From JAJXZJ01 sp050012855 (GTDB taxonomy: Bacteria > Verrucomicrobiota > Verrucomicrobiia > Limisphaerales > J093), in contig JBEKGJ010000004.1 of the NCBI GenBank assembly GCA_050012855.1, positions 78,728-142,727 on the forward strand: 64,000 bases of DNA. The letters are read 5' to 3'. Position numbers and translations under genes: made by a program. This document shows, piece after piece, positions 53,572 to 61,843 of the stretch (the stretch's first letter is position 1; each line of letters opens with the position of its first letter). The notes under the pieces were generated by a model. The model was not told the DNA's origin and searched no databases. It saw nothing but the letters and a program-made list of their open reading frames with translations.

Positions 53572-53796
53572 GATCTCGATTAGGCCGCCTTGCGCAACGA
53601 GCCGCCGCCCGCCGCCGGGGCGCCACGGCGATACAAGAAGGGACTCCTTGGCCGACCACCCGGAGTCCCATCGCCCGCATACGCCAAAAGCAACGGGCGG
53701 AGTTTAATCCAGAATGCGGGCAACGCAAGCCGCGAGTTGGCGCGCGGCGCGGGGGCAGCGCGTTGACCCAAAGTCCAATATCAAGGCAACCGTTCT
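53572..53796. other. Intergenic upstream region of pckG
   Basis: It contains no gene. A promoter for pckG is expected on the minus strand but no strong match was seen. It runs into the MITE-like element at 53797. Confidence 0.4.
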
Positions 53797-54016
53797 GAAT
53801 GGCGCTTAGTCAATGCGTATCTCTCTGAACCAAAGCACCTTGCAAACCGACCTGATACTCCCGGATCCGGCTGGTGCTCTCGCCTGGCCATGCCTCGAAC
53901 CGCGAAAGCGCTCGGTTTGACGAGCCTTGGGCGGCTTTCTTCGCAGGAGCGGAGGATGGCCCGCATAAACCCTTGAAAACACGCGCGCTTTGCTGGGCCT
54001 TATCTAAGCGCCATTC
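53797..54016. mobile_element. MITE-like element with 13-bp terminal inverted repeats
   Basis: GAATGGCGCTTAG at 53797-53809 is a perfect inverted repeat of CTAAGCGCCATTC at 54004-54016. Similarity continues weakly for about eight more bases inward. The 220-bp element encodes no transposase. The minus-strand frame across it (WRLDKAQQSARVFKG) comes from the inverted repeat and looks like the scar of an internally deleted insertion sequence. No clear target duplication is seen at its ends. Confidence 0.65.
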
Positions 54017-54077
54017 GTGGTCGGTCCTCACGATTGACACTTTTAGCGAGACGCAAAGGCGTCAAACCATAGTCTCG

Positions 54078-54124
54078 CCCGCGCGACATCAAGAACCGGC
54101 GGCGCGGTAAAAAAGCAGGTTCCT
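54078..54124. repeat. Direct repeat left of the toxin-antitoxin module
   Basis: The core AACCGGCGGCGCGGTAAAA with flanking CCCGCGC and TTCCT/CTCCT recurs at 54961-55006 in the same orientation, about 85% identical over 45 bp. The pair brackets the VapBC-like genes, about 880 bp apart. Confidence 0.65.
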
Positions 54125-54182
54125 GTGATGTTCGACCCGAGCGCAAGCGGCGCCTTGAAGCTGCTCACGGCAGAGTGGGGAT

Positions 54183-54653
54183 TCAACCGGGACGAATTGC
54201 GCCGGTTGCCGAAGTTCCACGACCTCGCCCGGCGGCGCGTCGGCGGGCAGATCCGCGGCGTTCTTCAGCCAGAGACGGAACCGATTCGACAGCCGGGTGG
54301 TTAATCCGCCGGTCCAGGGTGAGCAGCTTCATTCCGTGCCGATCGGCCAGGGACGCAAGATAGATGTCCGTGGTCTGTTTGCTCGTCTCCGCGCGCGCAC
54401 CCAAGACGGGCAGGTCATCGGGGACGAAATCAACGTCCCGCTCCTGCTGGAAGAGGCGCAACAGCTTCCGGCATTCCTTCATGGGCGCCGCAAACGGGTA
54501 TCCCGGATCGGAACTGATCCGGAGAAACCCCAGCGTCGCCAGCGGGCAGACCGCCAGCGGCTTGTCTTCGAGCGAAGCGGCCGCCCGCTGATGCTCGGGA
54601 TGGTCTTTCCAGATCGCCGCCAGCAAAACCGATACGTCAAGAAGTCGCTTCAT
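54183..54653 (-). CDS. PIN-domain toxin (VapC-like), run-on C-terminus
   Basis: This 156-residue frame has a PIN ribonuclease domain in residues 1-120: the first aspartate in LLDVSVLLAAIW, a middle acidic site in TTDIYLASLADRHG and the last in LLTLDRRINH. PIN toxins cleave RNA. After HPAVE, where relatives end, about 35 arginine/alanine-rich residues follow, so the natural stop may have been lost. The start ATG overlaps the antitoxin stop by four bases. Confidence 0.8.
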   Translation of the reverse strand: MKRLLDVSVLLAAIWKDHPEHQRAAASLEDKPLAVCPLATLGFLRISSDPGYPFAAPMKECRKLLRLFQQERDVDFVPDDLPVLGARAETSKQTTDIYLASLADRHGMKLLTLDRRINHPAVESVPSLAEERRGSARRRAAGRGRGTSATGAIRPG

Positions 54654-54886
54654 GGGAACTCATCCAGCGCCTTGTTGACCGCCGCCAGGTTGATTTTCCG
54701 GCCGAGGACTCCAACGGTGAATCCTTTTTCCTTCACGATCTTGACCTTGGAAGGTGTTCCAACCGCGGGAACCAACCGGGTCAAAATCCAAGTGTCCTGG
54801 CCAGGGCGTTCCACTTGAAATGCCCGTTTGGGGCCGGCTCCCGGGAGTGTCACCCGGTTTTTGTTGTCGGTCTTCACGATGTCCAC
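54650..54886 (-). CDS. VapB/AbrB-like antitoxin
   Basis: This 78-residue protein begins with a swapped-hairpin AbrB-like segment (VKTDNKNRVTLPGAGPKRAF) and ends in an extended tail (INLAAVNKALDEF) that would wrap the toxin. It should neutralise the PIN toxin and repress the operon. The start is GTG at 54886, directly next to a perfect operator palindrome. No Shine-Dalgarno sequence is evident. Confidence 0.75.
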   Translation of the reverse strand: MDIVKTDNKNRVTLPGAGPKRAFQVERPGQDTWILTRLVPAVGTPSKVKIVKEKGFTVGVLGRKINLAAVNKALDEFP

Positions 54887-54903
54887 AGTGGGACTGTCCC
54901 ACT
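54887..54903 (-). promoter_or_regulatory. Palindromic operator of the toxin-antitoxin module
   Basis: AGTGGGACTGTCCCACT is a perfect inverted repeat with 8-bp arms and one central base. It touches the antitoxin start codon (54886). This is the usual place for autoregulation by a VapB-VapC complex; binding is inferred. Confidence 0.75.
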
Positions 54904-54960
54904 TTCACGCCTCTCAGTCAACACCGCGCAAGCCAATCGGCCATGCAAGTGTCAGAATCA

Positions 54961-55006
54961 CCCGCGCAGGGTCAAAAACCGGCGGCGCGGTAAAAAGCAA
55001 ACTCCT
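54961..55006. repeat. Direct repeat right of the toxin-antitoxin module
   Basis: This is the second copy of the 54078-54124 repeat, same orientation, with the core AACCGGCGGCGCGGTAAAA intact and a one-base shorter A tract. It lies about 100 bp before the group II intron remnant. Confidence 0.65.
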
Positions 55007-55103
55007 ACCAGTATCAGTTGGACTCACGTTCGCGGCGGCGGTGTTTGGCCCGCCACATGGGACCGGCTTGCAGGAGCCGCACCAAAGACTTCTGGACGGA
55101 CCA

Positions 55104-55175
55104 ACCGCCGGATGCGGAAAACCGCACGTCCGGTGGTGTGGGAGGATGCCGGGGCGCAATCCCCGGCACCCGACC
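55104..55175 (+). ncRNA. Group II intron remnant: domains V and VI
   Basis: 55104-55137 is a 34-nt domain V. The ACCGCCGGA arm pairs completely with TCCGGTGGT (one G-U). The inner stem TGCGG/CCGCA carries an AAAA loop, and a two-base CG bulge sits on the 3' side. The triad CGC, rather than AGC, points to a class C bacterial intron. Domain VI follows: TGCCGGGG (55147-55154) with CCCCGGCA (55161-55168), then CCCGACCCGAT near the expected 3' end. No reverse transcriptase or 5' domains are found upstream, so only the 3' tail survives. Confidence 0.75.
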
Positions 55176-55226
55176 CGATCCTGGCTGAGCTGCGGCTCAC
55201 CCCAATGCCTGTGTTGGCGATGCGGG

Positions 55227-57005
55227 CTACTCCGCGAATTCCAGCACGCCGAACTTCTCGGGCGCGTGGAACGTGCCGCTCATGGTCGGGCTCCAGGCGA
55301 GCAGCGCATCATGGTGCGCGCGGTCGCAGCGGAACAGGTTGATGTGCCAGCGGGTGCCGGCGTGCGCGGGTGTGCCCCCCAGCGAGCGCAGCGGGATGCG
55401 CCACACACAGGTCCACACGCGGGCCGCCTGGTTCACGCTGACAGCCGTCTCGAACCCGCTGCTCCACGCAAAATCGCGCTGCGGCAGGCTCAACTCGAGG
55501 TCGAGCCGCTCGTTCGTCGGCGCCACCTGGAATTCCGCGTAGTGGTTCGTGTGGACCGCATCGCTGCGAATGAACGCCTCCACGACGTCGCGATCCCAGA
55601 GGCTCACGCCTTTCTGTTCCATGCTGTAACGCTCGCGGTCCGTTTGCGGCGGATTGAACACCGTCAGCTTGGTGAACGGACATTCGTAGGCGAGATAGAG
55701 GTAGTTGCTGGACCATAGCATCCGGACGTTCGTGCTCAACTCCGGCATGGCCGCGTAATCGGTGGTCCGGCATTCAATCCGCACCGGCGTGGCCGTCTGC
55801 CACACCGGCTGGCTGGGTGTGCCGGTGGGAGTAAAATCCTGGCTGATGTGCCGGGCCCGCACCACCGGCAACGGCAGCGCGCGTCCCAGCAACCGCCGCG
55901 CGTTGTCGAAGTACACCTTCCGCAGAACCGGGACCGGCAGGCCGATGGAGCTGATCGTCCAATTCCCCTGGATCGGCGTCATGTGCGCCCAGTTGCGGTC
56001 GCGCGTCTCGAGCCAGCGCCATTCCTTGGCGAAGAACACCTCCGCGTCGGCGTCGGTGGGCGGTGGTTCATTGCCGCTCGATCCGAGAATCAGCCGTTCA
56101 TCCACCTGGAAATCCGTGGCGAAGAAGATCCGGTCCGGATACTTCAGGAACAGGCGGCGCACGGCGTCCGGGTCATGCCGCCCGATTTCCGGGATGCGCG
56201 CGGCGAGGTCGGCCATCATGTTGGGATGGCGGCGCAGCGCGGCGTCCACCCAGTCCAGTTCCTCGGCGTTGTTCGCGAAATGGACGCACACAAACGTCGT
56301 CTCCGGATGCCGGCCGATCACCCGATCCAGCGCCCCGAGCAGTTCCTTCCACGCGGGATACACCTTCGGATCGCCAAACCACCAGCGCGGATGATCCTTC
56401 AATTCATCCCAGCGTTCGTTATGATCGTCATAAGGAAGCCAGAAAGCCTTGGGGTCGGCAACGTGGATGGAAACCGGCAGGCCGAGCTCGCCGCAGCGCC
56501 GCCACATCGGGTCCAGTTTCGGATCGTCCACCTTGATCAACCGGCCCGCCTTGTCCCGCAGATAAAGGCCGAGCCGCTTGAACTCCTTGAATCCAGCGGC
56601 CCCGAGGCGGTGGCCTTCTTCGATCTGCCGGACGGCGCGTTCCGCAAAGTCCGGCTCGTCCCAGCCGGCATAATCCAGATTCATGTAGAGGAGGAACCGG
56701 CCGGGAAACCGGGTTTCGCTGGCCTGACGGTTGCGTTCGAACTCGGACGGACCGCCCCCGGCCGGGCGCGTGACGGTGCCGCCGCTCAGATTGACGGCCA
56801 CGCCCACACCAACGGCGTCCATGATCTTGACGGCGCGCTGCAGATGCTCGGGCGCGCAATCAATGTGCTGGTGCAGATCAACGATTCGATGTTCGGCGCG
56901 CCAGGCATCGGCCTCGCGTTGGACGGCCGCGGTCGGGTCCGTGGCACCCGCCGCCAGGCAGACGCCGGTGAAAACCGGGAGGAAAAAGCGAAATGGGATG
57001 CGCAT
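55227..57005 (-). CDS. Exported amidohydrolase with C-terminal CBM9-like domain
   Basis: This 592-residue two-domain protein has a signal peptide (PFRFFLPVFTGVCLAAGA). Residues 40-385 are an amidohydrolase_2-type TIM barrel: VDLHQHID metal histidines, PVSIHVADP, FVCVHFANNAEELDWVD and IFFATDFQ. Residues 400-590 are a CBM9/DOMON-like beta-sandwich (RMLWSSNYLYLAYECPFTKL and WDRDVVEAFIR) of the type that binds carbohydrates. The enzyme probably hydrolyses or decarboxylates a small substrate outside the cytoplasm. The start at 57005 is set by the signal peptide; the much longer open frame upstream is the antisense of nikR. Confidence 0.85.
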   Translation of the reverse strand: MRIPFRFFLPVFTGVCLAAGATDPTAAVQREADAWRAEHRIVDLHQHIDCAPEHLQRAVKIMDAVGVGVAVNLSGGTVTRPAGGGPSEFERNRQASETRFPGRFLLYMNLDYAGWDEPDFAERAVRQIEEGHRLGAAGFKEFKRLGLYLRDKAGRLIKVDDPKLDPMWRRCGELGLPVSIHVADPKAFWLPYDDHNERWDELKDHPRWWFGDPKVYPAWKELLGALDRVIGRHPETTFVCVHFANNAEELDWVDAALRRHPNMMADLAARIPEIGRHDPDAVRRLFLKYPDRIFFATDFQVDERLILGSSGNEPPPTDADAEVFFAKEWRWLETRDRNWAHMTPIQGNWTISSIGLPVPVLRKVYFDNARRLLGRALPLPVVRARHISQDFTPTGTPSQPVWQTATPVRIECRTTDYAAMPELSTNVRMLWSSNYLYLAYECPFTKLTVFNPPQTDRERYSMEQKGVSLWDRDVVEAFIRSDAVHTNHYAEFQVAPTNERLDLELSLPQRDFAWSSGFETAVSVNQAARVWTCVWRIPLRSLGGTPAHAGTRWHINLFRCDRAHHDALLAWSPTMSGTFHAPEKFGVLEFAE

Positions 57006-57167
57006 AGGTTTATCGGTGTCGGAGCATAAGCCCGGGGCCGGCGGATGACAACCCCGCCCGCCCGCTAATTCATGAAAAACCTGGCCGTCCACCCGGTGAG
57101 TTTGGCCGTCGGTGGGTTTGACTTGGACGCCGGAGGGCGTACGATGCGGCAACCGATTGACGCCGCC

Positions 57168-57596
57168 ATGAAACACGAACTGGTCACCCGCCTGAGCGTG
57201 TCCCTCGCGCCCCGCCTGCTCGAACAACTGGACGGCATGGCCCGGGAGAAGGGCTACGACAACCGCTCGCTGGCGATCGCCGACATGATCCGCGCCCAAC
57301 TGGTCGAGCACCGCCAAAACCTGGGCAGCCGCGAGATCGCCGGCACCATCACCCTGGTCTATGACCATCACCGGCCGCACGTCCAGGCGACGCTCACGGA
57401 CATCCAGCACGATCATCACGATGTCATCGTGTCCACGCTGCACGTTCACCTGGACCACCACAACTGCCTCGAGGTGCTCGTCGTGCGGGGTCGGGCGGAC
57501 CTGATCAAAAAGATCGCGGACGAACTGATCGCCGCCAAGGGGGTCAAGCACGGCAAATTGACCGTGACCACGACTGGCAAAGACCTGTCGGCTTGA
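57168..57596 (+). CDS. nikR: Nickel-responsive transcriptional regulator NikR
   Basis: This 142-residue ribbon-helix-helix repressor has the DNA-binding strand and helices at residues 5-45 (RLSVSLAPRLLEQLDGMA) and the ACT-like metal domain after residue 58. All four nickel ligands are present with E. coli NikR spacing: H81, H92, H94 and C100 (LHVHLDHHNC). It should repress nickel uptake when nickel is plentiful, but no nickel transporter lies in the window. The ATG at 57168 gives the normal length; longer frames add non-family residues. Confidence 0.93.
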   Translation: MKHELVTRLSVSLAPRLLEQLDGMAREKGYDNRSLAIADMIRAQLVEHRQNLGSREIAGTITLVYDHHRPHVQATLTDIQHDHHDVIVSTLHVHLDHHNCLEVLVVRGRADLIKKIADELIAAKGVKHGKLTVTTTGKDLSA

Positions 57597-57669
57597 AGGA
57601 GGGTGGGCGTTGCCGGCGGACGGGCGCGGTTCCATTTGCATTTGCGACGCAGCACTCTAACGTTTCTCC

Positions 57670-58866
57670 ATGCAGACTGAGTCCAACGAATTTTCCGTCG
57701 TGGGACATTGGACCGGCGGTTTCGACGAGCGCGGTCTCCAGGCCTGGGCGGAAGGGTTGCGGGGCGGGTTGCGCGCGGGGCCGGTGACGCTGGGGTTGGT
57801 GTTCCTGACGCCGGCGTGGTTTCCTTATGCCGACCAGGCGCTCGAAATCCTGCGGGTCCACGCCCGGATCCCGCTGCTGGCGGGTTGCTCCGGCGCCAGC
57901 CTGGTCGCGGGCCGCCGGGAATTGGAGAACGACCAGGGCCTGGTGCTCGGGCTGTTCCATCTGCCGGGGGCGAAACTGACCGCGGCCTACGTTACGCAGA
58001 CGCAGGTCGAAGAGGCGAACGGTCCCGGTTACTGGCACCTCGAAACCGATGTCGGCGCCGAGCAGACCAACGGCTGGCTGACGTTTGCCGATCCCTTCCA
58101 CCTCGACGGCGAGTCCTGGCTGGCGGCGTGGAACGAGGCCTATCCGGGGGTGCCGACCGTTGGCGGGCTGGCCAGCGGGGATTTTTCGGAACAGCGGACG
58201 CAGGTTTACCTCAACGGTGAGGTGTTCGAGGAGGGCGTCGTGGCGGTTTCGATCGGCGGCGCGGTGCGCGTGGCCGGCATCGTCTCGCAGGGATGCACGC
58301 CCATCGGTGACGCCTGGACCATCACGAAGGCGGACGGCAACCTGATCCAGGAAATTGGCAGCCGGCCGGCGTACAAGGTGCTGGTGGAGACGTTCAACGC
58401 CCTGCCCGAGGAACAGCAGAAGCGCGCCCAGGGAAACCTGTTCGTCGGCCTGGTCATCAACGAATACAAGGAAGAGTTCCACCGCGGGGATTTTCTGATC
58501 CGGAACGTGCTGGGCGGCGACCCCAAGTCCGGGATCCTGGCCGTGGGCGCCCGACCGCGCACGGGGCAGTCGCTGCAGTTCCAGTGTCGCGACGCGGCCG
58601 CCGCGGCCGAGGACATGGACGTGCTGTTGAGCGAGGCGCGCCAGCGGTTCGGCGGACAGCCCATTTACGGCGGCTGCCTCTGCTGCTGCAACGGACGCGG
58701 GCTCCGGCTTTTCGGTGCGCCCGACCACGATGCCGCCCTCGCGCAGAAATATTTCGGGCCGCTGGGCTTGTCCGGCTTTTTTTGCAACGGCGAGATCGGA
58801 CCGATCGGCAATCGCAACTTCCTCCACGGCCACACCGCTTCGTTGGCCCTGTTCCTGCCCAAGTGA
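57670..58866 (+). CDS. FIST domain protein
   Basis: This 398-residue protein has FIST_N (about residues 30-230, with LLAGCSGASLVAG and TVGGLASGDFSE) and FIST_C (about 235-380, with GGDPKSGILAVGARPRTG and YGGCLCCCNGRG). FIST domains are thought to sense small ligands such as amino acids; here the domain stands alone without a kinase or methyl-accepting part. The triple cysteine CLCCCNGRG is typical of the family. Its stop overlaps the trmB start. Confidence 0.9.
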   Translation: MQTESNEFSVVGHWTGGFDERGLQAWAEGLRGGLRAGPVTLGLVFLTPAWFPYADQALEILRVHARIPLLAGCSGASLVAGRRELENDQGLVLGLFHLPGAKLTAAYVTQTQVEEANGPGYWHLETDVGAEQTNGWLTFADPFHLDGESWLAAWNEAYPGVPTVGGLASGDFSEQRTQVYLNGEVFEEGVVAVSIGGAVRVAGIVSQGCTPIGDAWTITKADGNLIQEIGSRPAYKVLVETFNALPEEQQKRAQGNLFVGLVINEYKEEFHRGDFLIRNVLGGDPKSGILAVGARPRTGQSLQFQCRDAAAAAEDMDVLLSEARQRFGGQPIYGGCLCCCNGRGLRLFGAPDHDAALAQKYFGPLGLSGFFCNGEIGPIGNRNFLHGHTASLALFLPK

Positions 58867-59489
58867 GCCCGGACGCGCGTGTCCTGCCCGCGGCCGGCGC
58901 GCCGACGTTGCTCCACCGGCTGGCTTCCCTGGTGGACCGGCTCGATCCCGCCGCGTTGTTCCCGCGGGCGCAACCGCTCGAAGTCGAGCTGGGGAGCGGG
59001 GACGGTTCCTTCCTGCTGGCGCACGCGGCCCTTCATCCGGAGCGGAACCACCTTGGCATCGAGCGGTTGCTGGGGCGGTTGCGCAAACTGGATCGCAAGG
59101 GGCGGCGCGCCGGGCTGACGAACCTGCGCGGGTTGAGGATCGAGGCAGCTTATGCCCTCGAGTATTTGCTGCCGCCCGGCGGGGTGGCGGCGCTGCATGT
59201 GTATTTCCCCGACCCCTGGCCGAAGCGCCGGCACTGGCGACGAAGATTGGTCAATGACCGTTTTCCCGACCTTGCCGCGCGCACGCTGGCGCCGGGCGGA
59301 CGGGTGTTTTTGCGGACGGATGATGCCGGCTATTTCGCGCAGATGCAGGTGACCTTCGGCGCGAGCAGGGCTTTTCGTGCCGTGGATACTCCGACGGAAC
59401 TGGCCGGGATTTGCACGGATTTCGAGCGCGAGTTTGTCACCCGGGCCGTGCCCATTCTGCGGGCGGCCTACGAACGCGTCGCGTCCTGA
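58863..59489 (+). CDS. trmB: tRNA (guanine-N7)-methyltransferase
   Basis: This 208-residue SAM-dependent enzyme makes m7G46 in tRNA. It has the SAM motif VELGSGDGSFLLAHAA, ERLLGRLRKLDRKGRRAG, the signature HVYFPDPWPKRRHWRRR and DRFPDLAARTLAPGG. The start is GTG at 58863, overlapping the FIST stop (GTGA); no ATG is available before the conserved region. Confidence 0.92.
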   Translation: MSPDARVLPAAGAPTLLHRLASLVDRLDPAALFPRAQPLEVELGSGDGSFLLAHAALHPERNHLGIERLLGRLRKLDRKGRRAGLTNLRGLRIEAAYALEYLLPPGGVAALHVYFPDPWPKRRHWRRRLVNDRFPDLAARTLAPGGRVFLRTDDAGYFAQMQVTFGASRAFRAVDTPTELAGICTDFEREFVTRAVPILRAAYERVAS

Positions 59490-59501
59490 GCCGGCGCCGG
59501 T

Positions 59502-59954
59502 TCAGACATCAATCACCGGTCCGCCCCCATCGCCAGAGGACGGCGGCGGCGGCCGGCGGCGAAAGCGGCGGAATTGGACCCGGTGGCCGCCCACCCCGAG
59601 CATGAAGCTGGCGATCAGCGAAACGAAGCTGACGATCAGGGCGCCCCAGAACGCCGACCAGAAAGTGGCCACATGGAAGGATTTGACGACCTGGCCGACG
59701 AGGTAAAAAAGCGCGGCGTTGATGAAGAGCGTGAAGAGGCCGAGGCTGAACACGAGCAGCGGCAGCGAGATCAGCATCAGGACCGGCCGGAGGAAGGCGT
59801 TAAGAACGCCGAGCAACAGCGACGCGACGAGCACGCCGGCGAAGGAATCGTAACGAATGCCCCGGACGATGTTGGCGGCGACCAGCACCGCCACCGTGGT
59901 GATGGCCCATCGCTCGAGGAATGACCGCACGGCCGTGCTCTGCTGCAGGGTCAT
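59502..59954 (-). CDS. Phage holin superfamily IV-type small membrane protein
   Basis: This 150-residue protein has four membrane helices: residues 14-30, 38-62, 66-88 and 95-118 (LERWAITTVAVLVAANIVRG and SLLLGVLNAFLRPVLMLISL, with the family motif NAFLRP). The tail is arginine/proline-rich. The family (COG1950) is named for phage holins, but chromosomal copies like this are ordinary membrane proteins of unknown role. It converges with trmB, 12 bp apart. Confidence 0.88.
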   Translation of the reverse strand: MTLQQSTAVRSFLERWAITTVAVLVAANIVRGIRYDSFAGVLVASLLLGVLNAFLRPVLMLISLPLLVFSLGLFTLFINAALFYLVGQVVKSFHVATFWSAFWGALIVSFVSLIASFMLGVGGHRVQFRRFRRRPPPPSSGDGGGPVIDV

Positions 59955-60127
59955 GGCTGGGGCCGGGGCCGGCCGACACTGAAATTCAAACGCACTGTCC
60001 GCACGCCCCCAGTGTCCATCCCGCGCGGGCTGAAAACAAGTTCGCATTGGGGGCCGGCCCGGCTGGCTGATGAGGCCACGCTGGCTTCGGTCTTGCCAGC
60101 CGCGGGATCCTCTTGCAGGTTGACGGC

Positions 60128-61723
60128 ATGATCACCGCCCGCCGGTTCCTGTTGCTGACCCTGGCTGCGCTGTTCGCCGGGACGTTGCGCGCCGAGGTCA
60201 TCCGCACCGATGTGTGTGTGTTCGGCGGCACGTCGGGCGGGGTGGCGGCGGCGGTGCAGGCGGCGCGGATGGGCCGCCGGGTCGTGCTGGTGGAACCGGG
60301 TTATCACCTCGGTGGCTTGAGTTCCGGCGGCCTGGGTCAGACCGACATTGGCAACAAGGCGGCCATTGGCGGCCTGGCCCGCGAGTTTTATCGTCGCGTC
60401 GGCCGGCATTACGGGAAAGATGAGGCGTGGACGTTTGAGCCGCATGTGGCCGAGCAGGTGTTCTTCGACCTGGTGAACGAGGCGAAGGTGCCGGTTTATT
60501 TCCAACAGCAACTGAAATCGGTCCGCAAGGAAGGCGTGCGGGTCGTCGAGATCGACATGGCCGACGACAAGGTTTTTCAAGCGCGGATGTTCATTGACGC
60601 CAGCTACGAAGGCGACCTGATGGCGGGCGCGGGGGTGACGTTTACCGTGGGCCGCGAGGCGAACGCGCAGTACGGCGAAACGCTCGGCGGCGTGCGGGCG
60701 GAGACCCCGCAGCACCAGTTCCTCGTCGCGGTGGACCCGTGGGTGAAGCCCGGCGATCCGCGCAGTGGCCGGCTGCCGTTCATCCAGCCCGGCAATGGCG
60801 GCCGGCCCGGCAACGGTGACGCCGCCGTGCAGGCCTACAATTTTCGTCTCTGCCTCACGCAGGACCCCGCCAACCGCCGGCCGATCGAGCCGCCGGGAGA
60901 ATACGATCCCGGCCGCTACGAACTGCTCGCGCGCTACGGCGAGGCGCTGGTCGCCGCCGGTCGGTTGCCCGTGCTCGGCGATTTCATGCACATCCAGCTC
61001 ATGCCCGGCGGAAAGACCGACATCAATAACAACGGCGGTTTCTCGACGGATTTCATCGGCGCGAACGGGGATTACCCGAATGGCGATGCCGCCACCCGCG
61101 CGCGCATCCGGCGCGAGCACGAAGCCTACACGCGCGGCCTGCTGCATTTTCTGGCCACCAGCCCGCGGGTGCCCGAGAACGTCCGCCGCGAGATGCAGTC
61201 CTGGGGGCTCACGCTCGACGAGTTTCGCGACACCGGCGGCTGGCCGCATCAGCTCTACGTGCGCGAGGCGCGCCGGATGGTCGCGGATTACGTGATGACC
61301 GAGCGCAATTGTCGCGAGTCGCTTCCGCTGCCCGACGCGGTGGGCCTGGCGGCCTACACGATGGATTCGCACAATTGCCAGCGGCTGGCGCGCGACGGTC
61401 GGGTCGTGAACGAGGGGGATGTGCAAGTGGGCGGCTTCCCGCCGTATCCGATTGCCTACCGCTCGATGGTGCCGGCCACGTCGGAATGCGCGAACCTGCT
61501 GGTGCCGGTCTGCCTCTCGGCGTCGCACATCGCCTACGGTTCGATCCGGATGGAGCCGGTGTTCATGGTGCTGGGCCAGTCGGCGGCGACCGCGGCGGTG
61601 ATGGCAATCGAATCGAACGTGGCCGTGCAGCGGGTGGCCGTGCAGCGGCTGCAGGTCCGTTTGCGGGCGGACGGGCAAATGCTCGCGTGGCCACCGCTGC
61701 CGGCGTCGCCGCGGACGAACTGA
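60128..61723 (+). CDS. Exported FAD-dependent oxidoreductase
   Basis: This 531-residue protein has a signal peptide (ARRFLLLTLAALFAGTLRA) followed by the FAD-binding CVFGGTSGGVAAAVQAARMG and an acidic ribose contact in VVLVEP. Late motifs are YPIAYRSMVPATSECANLL and GSIRMEPVFMVLGQSAATAA. The family (FAD_oxidored) is widespread in exported Verrucomicrobiota and Planctomycetota proteins, with largely unknown substrates. The ATG at 60128 starts the signal peptide. Confidence 0.88.
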   Translation: MITARRFLLLTLAALFAGTLRAEVIRTDVCVFGGTSGGVAAAVQAARMGRRVVLVEPGYHLGGLSSGGLGQTDIGNKAAIGGLAREFYRRVGRHYGKDEAWTFEPHVAEQVFFDLVNEAKVPVYFQQQLKSVRKEGVRVVEIDMADDKVFQARMFIDASYEGDLMAGAGVTFTVGREANAQYGETLGGVRAETPQHQFLVAVDPWVKPGDPRSGRLPFIQPGNGGRPGNGDAAVQAYNFRLCLTQDPANRRPIEPPGEYDPGRYELLARYGEALVAAGRLPVLGDFMHIQLMPGGKTDINNNGGFSTDFIGANGDYPNGDAATRARIRREHEAYTRGLLHFLATSPRVPENVRREMQSWGLTLDEFRDTGGWPHQLYVREARRMVADYVMTERNCRESLPLPDAVGLAAYTMDSHNCQRLARDGRVVNEGDVQVGGFPPYPIAYRSMVPATSECANLLVPVCLSASHIAYGSIRMEPVFMVLGQSAATAAVMAIESNVAVQRVAVQRLQVRLRADGQMLAWPPLPASPRTN

Positions 61724-61843
61724 CCGCGACCGGCCGGCTTTCGCTTGACGCCCGGTCGGTGCGGGCTACTGTCCGCGGACGGCCGGGGAGCGGGCGCCGC
61801 CATTGGCGAGCCGTCGGATCCTCCCGTGCATCATCGAAACTGA

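Noticed and set aside
57006..57641. Upstream extension of the amidohydrolase open frame (212 residues on the minus strand).
   Set aside because: It is the antisense of nikR, and a clear signal peptide begins at 57005.
59502..59954. Prophage, considered because of the holin-family name.
   Set aside because: The family is common in non-phage chromosomes and no lysis, capsid or integrase genes are nearby.
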